A stretch of 64,000 nucleotides of DNA, from contig NZ_CP130821.1 of assembly GCF_004151275.2 (NCBI RefSeq), positions 1,736,001 to 1,800,000 of the forward strand, read 5' to 3'. The notes beneath the pieces are model-generated. The model saw only the letters and a program-made list of their open reading frames with translations, was not told the origin of the DNA and searched no databases. This DNA is from Flavobacterium dauae (lineage in GTDB: Bacteria > Bacteroidota > Bacteroidia > Flavobacteriales > Flavobacteriaceae). Made by a program: the position numbers and the translations under genes. This document shows, piece by piece, positions 8,655 to 16,210 of this stretch (positions are counted from its first letter, which is position 1; each line of letters starts with the position of its first letter).

Positions 8655-9482
8655 TTATAATTTATAGATACCGTTATCTTTTATTAAAATTTTTTGTTCT
8701 TTGTATAAAACTCCTACGGTTTGTTTAAACGTTTTTTTACTCATTCCCAAAACTGTTTTAATTTCGTCGGGATGACTTTTATCGGTTAATCCTAAAAACC
8801 CGTTGTTCATTTCAAGTTCGTTAAGAATTTTTGATGCGGTATCAGAAATTTTCTCAAAGCCTATTTTTGTTCTGGAAACATCAATTTTTCCATCGGGACG
8901 AATATTTTTGATGTACCCAATAATGCGATCGCCTGTTCTAAAATCTTCAAAAACCTCATTCTGATACATCAATCCTTTGTGTTTTTCGTTAATGATTACG
9001 TTAATGCCGGCTTCGGTTATATGAGAAACAATTAAATCTACTTCTTCTCCTGTTTTAACCGTTATTTCATCATTACTTAAAAACTGGTTTAATTTTGATG
9101 ACCCCGCCAAACGGTTTGTTTTTTCATCCAAATACATATAAACCATATAATATTTGCCCACGCTCATTGGTCGGGCCTGTTCTCTAAACGGTACAAACAA
9201 ATCTTTTTCTAAACCCCAATCCATAAATGCCCCAAAATCGTTAACATAATTAACTTTTAAAAGAGCAAATTCGTTTAAAAAAATATAGGGTTCAATAGTT
9301 GTAGCTACTAAGCGTTCTTCATGATCCAAATAAATAAAAACTTCTATCTCGTCACCAATTTCAGAATATTGAGGCATATATTTTTTAGGCAAAAGCACAT
9401 CTTGTGACCCATTGGTTAAATAAAGTCCAACATTTGTTCGTCTTGAAATGGTTAACGTATTAAAAGTTCCTACGGTCATCAT
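8655..9482 (-). CDS. S1-domain RNA-binding protein, CvfB/YitL family
   Basis: This protein of about 275 residues starts MMTVGTFNTL. It has repeated S1-like barrels: YLTNGSQDVLLPKKYMP, then VNYVNDFGAFMDWGLEKDLFVPFREQ (a classic S1 strand pattern), then GINVIINEKHKGLMYQNEVF, and a C-terminal winged helix (TVLGMSKKTFKQTVGVLYKEQKI). CvfB relatives bind RNA and affect virulence regulators in staphylococci; the role here is not known. I chose the ATG at 9482 because the upstream GTG at 9497 overlaps the promoter. The expected transcript would have a leader of only about 8 bases. Confidence 0.87.
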   Translation of the reverse strand: MMTVGTFNTLTISRRTNVGLYLTNGSQDVLLPKKYMPQYSEIGDEIEVFIYLDHEERLVATTIEPYIFLNEFALLKVNYVNDFGAFMDWGLEKDLFVPFREQARPMSVGKYYMVYMYLDEKTNRLAGSSKLNQFLSNDEITVKTGEEVDLIVSHITEAGINVIINEKHKGLMYQNEVFEDFRTGDRIIGYIKNIRPDGKIDVSRTKIGFEKISDTASKILNELEMNNGFLGLTDKSHPDEIKTVLGMSKKTFKQTVGVLYKEQKILIKDNGIYKL

Positions 9483-9496
9483 AATTTTATTTTTCA

Positions 9497-9504
9497 CAAA
9501 AGTA
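9497..9504 (-). promoter_or_regulatory. -7 box of the CvfB-like gene
   Basis: The reverse strand reads TACTTTTG (exact TAnnTTTG) 14 bp before the ATG at 9482. The in-frame GTG at 9497 is part of this region and is rejected as a start. Confidence 0.6.
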
Positions 9505-9592
9505 CAAACAAAAATGTTGTTTTTATATTTTATGATAATTTAACTTATCCTAAAATTATTATTTAGTAACTTTAAATAAAAAATTATTTCCT

Positions 9593-9901
9593 ATGAAAAA
9601 AATGTATCATTATGCCACTGTAGAAAAAGCCTTAAACGATTTAAAAAATAAAGGGTTTAGGATTGATTTTAATGTAGAAGAAAAGCAAATTCTGGAAGTA
9701 CCTACCAATTTTAGAATTGTAGAAATTTACCGATATGAAGGAATGAGTAATCCTGATGATGAAGCAACAGTTTACGGGATAGAAAATTTTAATAATGGTG
9801 ATCGGGGTGTTTTTGTAGCGGGTAATTTATCATTTGCAGAAAGCGAAGTCGCCAAGATTTTGCTAAAGCTTGAAATTGACGATAAAAAAAATGAAGACTA
9901 A
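9593..9901 (+). CDS. Conserved small protein of unknown function, 102 aa
   Basis: This small acidic soluble protein (LNDLKNKGFRIDFNVEE, then RIVEIYRYEGMSNPDDEATVYGIE) belongs to a family of about 100-residue Bacteroidota proteins. From memory these are often labelled phosphoribosylpyrophosphate synthetase. That name is not supported: there is no PRPP loop and the chain is a third of the length of the enzyme. The YRYEGMSNPDD segment is the most conserved-looking part. The last codons lie inside a terminator hairpin. A near-consensus TAACTTTA precedes the ATG. Confidence 0.8.
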   Translation: MKKMYHYATVEKALNDLKNKGFRIDFNVEEKQILEVPTNFRIVEIYRYEGMSNPDDEATVYGIENFNNGDRGVFVAGNLSFAESEVAKILLKLEIDDKKNED

Positions 9902-9918
9902 ACAAGTCTTCATTTTTT
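9890..9918. terminator. Bidirectional terminator overlapping the ends of two genes
   Basis: AATGAAGACT (9890-9899) pairs with AGTCTTCATT (9905-9914) around a five-base loop, followed by T residues. It includes the stop codon of the gene at 9593-9901 and abuts the stop of menB on the other strand. Confidence 0.8.
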
Positions 9919-10756
9919 ATGGGATGTATTTTTTATCAAAATTAGGTTTGCGTTTTTCTAAAAAGGCATTTCTTCCTTCAATAGCTTCATCGCTCATATA
10001 AGCTAAACGAGTGGCTTCTCCTGCAAAAACCTGTTGCCCCACCATTCCGTCATCGGTTAAATTCATTGCAAACTTTAACATTTTTATAGAAATTGGTGAT
10101 TTTCCTAAAATTTCCTGTGCCCATTCATAAGCTGTTTGTTCCAGTTCGTTATGTGGAATCACAGCATTTACCATTCCCATTTCATACGCTTCTTGTGCCG
10201 AATAATTTCTTCCTAAAAAGAAAATTTCACGTGCTTTTTTCTGTCCTACCATTTTGGCAAGATAAGCCGAACCATAGCCACCGTCAAAACTGGTTACATC
10301 GGCATCGGTTTGTTTAAAAATAGCATGTTCTTTACTTGCCAATGTTAAATCGCACACTACGTGTAATGAATGCCCGCCACCAACAGCCCAGCCATTAACC
10401 ACTGCAATAACGGCTTTTGGCGTGAAACGAATTAATCGTTGAACTTCTAAAATATTTAATCGATGGTAACCGTCTTCACCTACATACCCTTGATGCCCCC
10501 GGGCACGCTGATCTCCACCACTACAAAATGAATACACACCATCTTTAGGCGAAGGTCCTTCGGACGATAAAAGAATCACTCCAATTGAAGTATCCTCATG
10601 TGCATCGTGAAAAGCACGTAACAATTCGGAAGTTGTTTTAGGGCGAAACGCATTGCGAACTTCAGGTCGGTTAAAGGCTATACGTGCCACACCGTTATAT
10701 TTTTTATAGGTAATATCGTCAAACTCTATGGCGGTTTGCCAGTTTATTTCGTTCAT
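9917..10756 (-). CDS. menB: 1,4-dihydroxy-2-naphthoyl-CoA synthase MenB (type II)
   Basis: This 279-residue crotonase-fold enzyme closes the naphthoquinone ring of menaquinone from o-succinylbenzoyl-CoA. Landmarks are FCSGGDQRARG (77-87), VNGWAVGGGHSLHVVCDL (oxyanion hole, about 120-137) and QTDADVTSFDGGYGSAY (149-165). Asp151 sits where bicarbonate-dependent type I enzymes have Gly, so this is the type II, bicarbonate-independent form. Asp158 in SFDGG is the conserved catalytic Asp. It fits a respiring flavobacterium using menaquinone. No other men gene is adjacent. The promoter -7 box is at 10782-10789. Confidence 0.96.
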   Translation of the reverse strand: MNEINWQTAIEFDDITYKKYNGVARIAFNRPEVRNAFRPKTTSELLRAFHDAHEDTSIGVILLSSEGPSPKDGVYSFCSGGDQRARGHQGYVGEDGYHRLNILEVQRLIRFTPKAVIAVVNGWAVGGGHSLHVVCDLTLASKEHAIFKQTDADVTSFDGGYGSAYLAKMVGQKKAREIFFLGRNYSAQEAYEMGMVNAVIPHNELEQTAYEWAQEILGKSPISIKMLKFAMNLTDDGMVGQQVFAGEATRLAYMSDEAIEGRNAFLEKRKPNFDKKYIP

Positions 10757-10781
10757 CTTATTTGTTCTTTAAATAGTTTTT

Positions 10782-10789
10782 CAAAGATA
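10782..10789 (-). promoter_or_regulatory. menB: -7 box of menB
   Basis: The reverse strand reads TATCTTTG, an exact TAnnTTTG, 25 bp before the menB ATG. Confidence 0.55.
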
Positions 10790-10848
10790 CGTTTTTTGTT
10801 TTTTAAAAATTAACGTTTTAATATGTTTTAAAAAATCGTCAAATCTGC

Positions 10849-10856
10849 TATATTTG
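10849..10856 (+). promoter_or_regulatory. -7 box of the serine hydrolase gene
   Basis: TATATTTG matches TAnnTTTG and lies 24 bp before the ATG at 10881. No -33 TTG is seen at the expected distance. Confidence 0.55.
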
Positions 10857-10880
10857 TTACCTTATAAGTACGTTTAAATA

Positions 10881-12089
10881 ATGAAAAAAATAATTATACC
10901 GCTTTTGCTTGTATCAAGTATATTCACATCGTGCGATAAAAAATTTGATATTGCACAAATGATTCAAAAAAGAAGCGACCTGCTTAAAGATAAAAAAAAT
11001 AAATTAATTGAAGAAGACCCTTTTGAAGTAGAATTTAATCCTGTTACACCAAAATATAAATTAGAAACCCGAGAAATAGTTGAAAATTTCTATCATAACC
11101 GCATTAACCAAGGAAGTGGTTTCTGGGGGCAATTTTTAGTTGCTAAAAACGGTGAAATTATCTATGAAGATTATCAGGGATACGCCAATTATCAGAACAA
11201 AGAAAAAATAAACGATTCAACTCCTATGCACGTGGCATCTGTGGGAAAAGTATTTACCGGAATTACCGTTTTACGCTTAGTAAATGCCGGTAAACTTGCA
11301 TTAGATCAAAAAGTAAATACCGTGTTGCCGGGTTTTCCTTATGATGACATTACGGTACGCTTGCTTTTAAACCACCGCTCGGGATTACCTTATTATGGTC
11401 ATTTTACGGCAAAACCAGGTATTTGGGATACCAAAACAACATTGACTAATAAAGATGTTTTAAATTTACTGGAAACAAAAGATATTAAACTTGATTTTAA
11501 ACCCAACACCCGCTTTACATACAGCAACACCAATTATGTAATTTTAGCATTGATTGTTGAACAAATCACGCAAAAATCATTTCAAAATGCTATGAAAGAA
11601 TTGGTTTTAGAACCATTAAAAATGCACAATACTTTTGTATTAGATAATTTGGAAAACAAAGAAAATGTTACCCAATCGTACTATGCAAACAACAGAAAAA
11701 TGCACTGGGATTATTTAGACGGAACATATGGCGATAAAAACATTTACACTACCGCACGCGATTTGTTAAAATTAGACAAAGCGTTATATTCAGACAAATT
11801 CCTTAGCAAGGCATTAAAAGCTCAAATGTACAAAGGCTATTCGTACGAAAAAGCAGGATCTAATAATTACGGATTGGCAATACGTATGGTTGAACCAAAA
11901 GAAAACAAAGGAAATCTTTACACGTTTCACAATGGTTGGTGGCGCGGAAACAAAACTTCGTATGTAACATTGCGTCAAGATACCATTACCATTATTTGTT
12001 TTAACAACCACAATTCGTCATTGGCATATAAAACCAAAGAACTGGCTCCAAAATTAGGAAATTATCCTTTTATACAAGTTAACGACTAA
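10881..12089 (+). CDS. Serine hydrolase lipoprotein (class C beta-lactamase / PBP4* fold)
   Basis: This 402-residue protein begins with a lipoprotein signal (LLLVSSIFTSC, Cys18), so it is probably anchored in an envelope membrane. The beta-lactamase-like domain has the SxxK motif SVGK (Ser120-Lys123), YSN (Tyr214-Ser215-Asn216) and HNG (349-351) in place of KTG, the HxG variant common in PBP4*/esterase members. Such proteins are peptidases or esterases rather than resistance beta-lactamases. It is followed by a terminator hairpin and then by the S41 peptidase gene, another exported hydrolase on the same strand. Confidence 0.88.
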   Translation: MKKIIIPLLLVSSIFTSCDKKFDIAQMIQKRSDLLKDKKNKLIEEDPFEVEFNPVTPKYKLETREIVENFYHNRINQGSGFWGQFLVAKNGEIIYEDYQGYANYQNKEKINDSTPMHVASVGKVFTGITVLRLVNAGKLALDQKVNTVLPGFPYDDITVRLLLNHRSGLPYYGHFTAKPGIWDTKTTLTNKDVLNLLETKDIKLDFKPNTRFTYSNTNYVILALIVEQITQKSFQNAMKELVLEPLKMHNTFVLDNLENKENVTQSYYANNRKMHWDYLDGTYGDKNIYTTARDLLKLDKALYSDKFLSKALKAQMYKGYSYEKAGSNNYGLAIRMVEPKENKGNLYTFHNGWWRGNKTSYVTLRQDTITIICFNNHNSSLAYKTKELAPKLGNYPFIQVND

Positions 12090-12091
12090 AC

Positions 12092-12113
12092 AGCGGCTTT
12101 TGCCGCTTTTTTT
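12092..12113 (+). terminator. Intrinsic terminator after the serine hydrolase gene
   Basis: AGCGGC (12092-12097) pairs with GCCGCT (12102-12107) around TTTT, followed by a run of T. The hairpin ends only 14 bases before the ATG of the next gene. Confidence 0.85.
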
Positions 12114-12121
12114 ACCTAAAT

Positions 12122-13780
12122 ATGAAAAAAATACTACTTATATTAATTTCTTTACTTATTGTTTCTTGTGCAAGTCACGATAAGCAAAACAAACATTACC
12201 ATACAAAAATACCCGTTAAAAACCTTCGGAAAGATGTGGCTTTTACACATAAGCAACTGGTAAATATGCACCCCGATTTGTATTGGTACATTTCAAAAGA
12301 TGCTTTAAACAAAAAATTTGACAGCTTGTCTAAAAGCTTAACCGAGCCTTTAACACCCAACGAGTTTTATATGAAAATAAGTCCCGTTGTGGCATCGGTT
12401 CATCAAGGTCATATGAGTATGGCAATGGTTACTTTAACATCACCCGATTCATTAAAGAAAAAATACAAAGGGTCCGTAAATCCGTTAGAAAATTTTGACT
12501 ATGAATATTTGAACGATAAATTATTTATTAAAAAAAACCGATCTAAAGTTGATTCTATTCTTCAAAAAGGAACGGAAATTATTGATATTAACGGGATAAA
12601 GCCAAGCGATTTATTTAAAAAATACCGAAAAACATTTACATCAGACGGATACAATCAATCGGCGATTCCTAAATTTTTTGCCCGTAAAATCAATTCTTTT
12701 TACATTAACGAATTAGGTTTTGTTGACAGTATTCAGATGAATGTTATTTGTGCCGATTCTACCTTTTATCACACTGTAAAAAGAACGTTTAAAGAGCATA
12801 AAAAAAACAAAAAAGAACTTGCTAAAAAGGAAAAAGATACTTTAAAAAACACTAAAATTGTTCAAACAGATACGCTTCCAAAATTGTCAAAAGAAGAACA
12901 AAAAATCAAAAAGAAAGCGTTAAAAAAATTAGCCCAGCAAAGAGATTACAAATACAAATGGTTTGGTTACGATAGTAAAAATAAAGAATATGCTAAAGAA
13001 ATTAGTTATCCGGTAGCTAAAGACAGTTCGGTTGCCCTATTAAAAATAAGAAATTTTAGCGAAGGAAAAATTAAAGTATATGATACCATTTTTGCCGAAT
13101 TTAAAAAACATAACGTACAAAACCTAATCATTGATTTACGTGGAAATCCGGGTGGGCGATTAAGCGAAATCCATAATTTGTCACGGTATTTAAACGATAC
13201 CACTTTTGTATTTACCCAACCGGCAACCATTACAAAACGAGGTACCTATTTTAATCTATTTAAAGGAAAAAGTGCCGTAGAAAAGTTTTTTGCTGCCCCG
13301 TTTATAACCGTTTATGCAACAATTAGGGGATTATCGGCAAGCAGAAACGAAAAGGGAGCATTGCAGGTTCCTTTAAAATCATCAAAGAAAAGTCAACCAA
13401 AACCGTTACATTACAAAAACAATATTTACGTGATTACAGATGGAATGACTTTTTCTGCAGCAGCAATTATATCATCGCATTTACAAGGACGGAATCTTGC
13501 TGTTTTTGTGGGCGATGAAACAGGCGGAACATTTAACGGAACCGTTGCCGGAGTAATGCCGGTACTTAAGCTTCCTTATTCAAAGCTTAAATTACGCGTT
13601 GGGTTAATGACCATAAAACCGCAAGAACAAACTACCGAAGAAGGTCGCGGTGTAATACCTGATGTATATGCAATTCCAACAGAAGCAGATTTTTTAAATG
13701 ATAAAGATGTAGAACTGGAATGGATTTTAAATGAGATAAATACTATTAAAAATAGGTTGTCTAAAAAGTCAGAAAATTGA
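12122..13780 (+). CDS. S41 family (C-terminal processing type) peptidase lipoprotein
   Basis: This 552-residue protein starts with a lipoprotein signal (LISLLIVSC, Cys16). The S41 tail-specific protease domain occupies about 300-530, with DLRGNPGG (338-345), the nucleophile region DGMTFSAAAI (Ser445) and GDETGG (464-469). An N-terminal helical region with VASVHQGHMSM (about 90-100) resembles the S41 N domain. Residues about 220-280 form a Lys-rich insert (KKNKKELAKKEKDT and KEEQKIKKKALKK) that is probably helical. The last nine codons and the stop lie inside the repeat at 13754-13882. With a terminator just upstream, expression may depend on read-through. Confidence 0.88.
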   Translation: MKKILLILISLLIVSCASHDKQNKHYHTKIPVKNLRKDVAFTHKQLVNMHPDLYWYISKDALNKKFDSLSKSLTEPLTPNEFYMKISPVVASVHQGHMSMAMVTLTSPDSLKKKYKGSVNPLENFDYEYLNDKLFIKKNRSKVDSILQKGTEIIDINGIKPSDLFKKYRKTFTSDGYNQSAIPKFFARKINSFYINELGFVDSIQMNVICADSTFYHTVKRTFKEHKKNKKELAKKEKDTLKNTKIVQTDTLPKLSKEEQKIKKKALKKLAQQRDYKYKWFGYDSKNKEYAKEISYPVAKDSSVALLKIRNFSEGKIKVYDTIFAEFKKHNVQNLIIDLRGNPGGRLSEIHNLSRYLNDTTFVFTQPATITKRGTYFNLFKGKSAVEKFFAAPFITVYATIRGLSASRNEKGALQVPLKSSKKSQPKPLHYKNNIYVITDGMTFSAAAIISSHLQGRNLAVFVGDETGGTFNGTVAGVMPVLKLPYSKLKLRVGLMTIKPQEQTTEEGRGVIPDVYAIPTEADFLNDKDVELEWILNEINTIKNRLSKKSEN

Positions 13781-13882
13781 GTTTAGTTGTCATTTTGACG
13801 AAGGAGAAATCTCTAATAATTAATACTTAAGATTTTTCAACTTCACTTCGTTTCGTTCAAAATGACACTTTTTAGACAGCCT
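13754..13882. repeat. 129-bp element with inverted ends (MITE-like)
   Basis: The left end AGGTTGTCTAAAAAGT (13754-13769) matches the complement of the right end, AGGCTGTCTAAAAAGT (13867-13882), at 15 of 16 bases. A second inner pair, TGTCATTTTGA (13788-13798) and TCAAAATGACA (13857-13867), is perfect. The first 60 bp match 6931-6990 at 52 of 60 positions. It fills the whole space between two convergent genes and overlaps the 3' end of the S41 peptidase. No ORF is present. Confidence 0.75.
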
Positions 13883-13885
13883 CTT

Positions 13886-14485
13886 TTATTCAATTTTAGG
13901 GAACGACCAATTGTATTGAACTGCTAAAATTCGTATCAAAATTATCGTTCCGGCAGTGACAATGTATATAAAATCATCAGGAAAGTTGAAAAATTTTAGT
14001 ATAAAAAATATGATACCTCCAAGTAAACAAGCCGTTGCATAGATTTCTTTTCGAAAAATAACTGGAATTTCATTACACAAAATATCTCGTGTTACACCGC
14101 CAAAACAAGCTGTTATTGTCCCTAATAAAATACAAACAACCGGACTTAAATCTACCAATAAGCCTTTTTCGATGCCTGTTATGGTAAAGATTCCAATTCC
14201 GATGGTATCAAACAAAAAAAGTGATTTTCTAAAAATATTTAACCGGGTTCTAAAAATAATAGCAACGATTGTGGAAGCGGTTACAATATAAAAGGTTTGC
14301 AAATTAAGTAACCAAAAAACAGGTGTGTTACCTATTAGTAAATCACGCAGTGTTCCGCCACCAATTGAAGTAACCATTGCTATAATAAAAACACCAAAGA
14401 AGTCTAATTTTTTAGTAATACCTGCCAATGCTCCTGAAATAGCAAAAGCTATAAGCCCTAAAATATCTAAAATATTAAAAATCAT
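13886..14485 (-). CDS. TRIC-like / UPF0126 membrane protein
   Basis: This 199-residue protein has about seven hydrophobic segments in two homologous halves. Each half carries the family motif: GGGTLRDLLIGNTP (about 42-55) and CFGGVTRDILCNEIP (about 127-141). UPF0126 proteins such as YicG share the fold of trimeric intracellular cation channels and are proposed to conduct monovalent cations. Its ATG overlaps the stop of the RDD gene by 4 bases, so the two are co-translated. Confidence 0.85.
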   Translation of the reverse strand: MIFNILDILGLIAFAISGALAGITKKLDFFGVFIIAMVTSIGGGTLRDLLIGNTPVFWLLNLQTFYIVTASTIVAIIFRTRLNIFRKSLFLFDTIGIGIFTITGIEKGLLVDLSPVVCILLGTITACFGGVTRDILCNEIPVIFRKEIYATACLLGGIIFFILKFFNFPDDFIYIVTAGTIILIRILAVQYNWSFPKIE

Positions 14486-15222
14486 TTGCTTGTTAAATGA
14501 TTAAAATCGTTAATAATCGTTTGTATAAATTGATAAGGATTTAATTGATGGTTTTTTATAGTGGTTACTTCTTCAATTTTTGAAGCCAGTTCATTAATCA
14601 TCAATACATCGTTTTGAATAATTGCCGTGTTGTATGCTTTTTTAATGATGTTCATATCGTGATCAGACAACCGCAAAACCGTTGGAAAAGTAACAACATA
14701 TTCATCAGACAAATCATTTAAAAAACGATGATTTAATTTTATGTTTGATTTTAAACTGATCACGGTGGTGTCTGTTACCATATCGCCAAACCTCTGACTC
14801 TTGCTGCTAAAAATGATTCCTAATATAGCCGGTAATCCCGATAAAATATAAATATCAACCAAACGAAACAGCCAGCGACTAAAATAATCTGAAAACCGTG
14901 CCTGATAACCTTCAATTTTCACCACGCGTATTTTCATTATTTTTTTGCCTATGGTTTGTCCGTTTGTCCAACTTTCAAAAAATAAAGTGTAAAAAATAAA
15001 CGGAATAAAAAGTGCAAACATAACCACACCCTGCTCCCAACTGTCTAACGAATTTAAAAGTCGTTGCAAATGAAATACTTCATACATTAAATACAAAACA
15101 GCAAACACATACGCCATTTTTATAGCCATATCAATAATAAACGCCACAATGCGTTCGCCTAACGATGCCGGTTTAAAATTTATTGCAACATTTTGTGCCG
15201 TGCTTATAGTTATTTCGGTCAT
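14482..15222 (-). CDS. RDD family membrane protein
   Basis: This 246-residue protein has an N-terminal RDD domain: PASLGERIVAFIIDMAIKMAYVF, later ESWTNGQTIGKKIMKIRVVK and SDYFSRWLFRLVDIYILSGLP. Three to four membrane segments are followed by a soluble tail of about 90 residues (DEYVVTFPTVLRLSDHDM onward). RDD proteins are often linked to transport or ion exchange but are poorly characterised. The start is 19 bp from the SpoIIM-like gene on the opposite strand, so the two share a minimal divergent promoter region and probably a function with the DUF4129/MoxR operon. Confidence 0.88.
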   Translation of the reverse strand: MTEITISTAQNVAINFKPASLGERIVAFIIDMAIKMAYVFAVLYLMYEVFHLQRLLNSLDSWEQGVVMFALFIPFIFYTLFFESWTNGQTIGKKIMKIRVVKIEGYQARFSDYFSRWLFRLVDIYILSGLPAILGIIFSSKSQRFGDMVTDTTVISLKSNIKLNHRFLNDLSDEYVVTFPTVLRLSDHDMNIIKKAYNTAIIQNDVLMINELASKIEEVTTIKNHQLNPYQFIQTIINDFNHLTSK

Positions 15223-15241
15223 TATTTATATTTTAGCAGAT

Positions 15242-16210
15242 ATGAGAGAAATTGCTTTTATAAAACAAAATAAAGAAAAATGGTTAGATATTGAGCAACA
15301 ATTAACCATAAAAAATAAAATTTCTGCCGATGGCTGGTCTCAAATGTATGTACAGTTAAGCAATGATTTGGCTTTCTCACAAACGTATTACCCTAAAAGC
15401 GATGTTACTGCTTATTTAAACAACCTTGCAGGTACAGTGCATCAAAAGGTTTACACCAGTTATAAATACGAAGGCAATGTTTTAAGTACGTTCTTTTTTC
15501 ACGAAGTACCATTGATTGCTTATAAATACCGTAAAGTTCTTTATTTTTCGTTAATTCTATTTTTGATTTTTGTGGGAATAGGCGTTATTTCTGCCGCTTA
15601 TGACGAACGCTTTGTCCGTTTAATTTTAGGCGATGCTTATGTAAACAAAACCTTAGATAACATTGCAAATGGCGATGCTATGGCGGTTTACAAAGGTTCA
15701 TCAAATTGGGGCAGTGCATTTGGCATTACCTTAAACAATTTATATGTGGGGATGCGTTGCTATATCTACGGAATTTTTCTTGGTTTGGGAACATTTTACG
15801 TAATGATGCAAAATGCCATTATGTTGGGCAGCTTTCAGTATTTCTTTTATGAAAAAGGTGTGTTTGCCGAGAGTATCCGTGGAATATGGTTACACGGTTC
15901 TATGGAAATTATGGGTATTGTAATTGAAGTTGCTGCCGGATTTATTTTAGGTGCCAGTATTTTGTTTCCCGGAACATATACCAGAATGCAATCGTTGAAA
16001 ACAGGTTTTAAAAACAGCTTTAAATTGTTTATAAGTACCATGCCTTTTACTATTTTTGCAGGAATGATTGAAGGATATATTACCCGATATGCCAAAGAAA
16101 TGCCAAACATTTTAAATTATTTAATCATTATAAGTACGTTGGCGTTAATTACGTTTTATTATTTTGTATATCCTGTTTTAGTTCATAAAAAAACACTTAA
16201 AAATGTATAA
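15242..16210 (+). CDS. SpoIIM-like (stage II sporulation protein M family) membrane protein
   Basis: This 322-residue protein has an N-terminal soluble region of about 95 residues (MREIAFIKQNKEKWLDIEQQ) and then about six membrane segments. The family pattern is seen in WGSAFGITLNNLYVGMRCYIYGIFLGLGTF and LHGSMEIMGIVIEVAAGFILG. I chose the ATG at 15242; a longer reading begins inside the divergent RDD gene and is unlikely. Sporulation is not implied: non-sporing bacteria carry this family next to RDD and MoxR genes. Its 3' end overlaps the next gene by 8 bases, so it opens the rightward operon. Confidence 0.88.
   Translation: MREIAFIKQNKEKWLDIEQQLTIKNKISADGWSQMYVQLSNDLAFSQTYYPKSDVTAYLNNLAGTVHQKVYTSYKYEGNVLSTFFFHEVPLIAYKYRKVLYFSLILFLIFVGIGVISAAYDERFVRLILGDAYVNKTLDNIANGDAMAVYKGSSNWGSAFGITLNNLYVGMRCYIYGIFLGLGTFYVMMQNAIMLGSFQYFFYEKGVFAESIRGIWLHGSMEIMGIVIEVAAGFILGASILFPGTYTRMQSLKTGFKNSFKLFISTMPFTIFAGMIEGYITRYAKEMPNILNYLIIISTLALITFYYFVYPVLVHKKTLKNV

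Noticed and set aside
9593..9901. Naming the 102-residue protein phosphoribosylpyrophosphate synthetase
   Set aside because: Too short, with no PRPP-binding loop; the name appears to be a propagated label.
15242..16210. Evidence for endospore formation from the SpoIIM-like gene
   Set aside because: The family is widespread in non-sporing bacteria next to RDD and MoxR genes, and no other sporulation gene is present.
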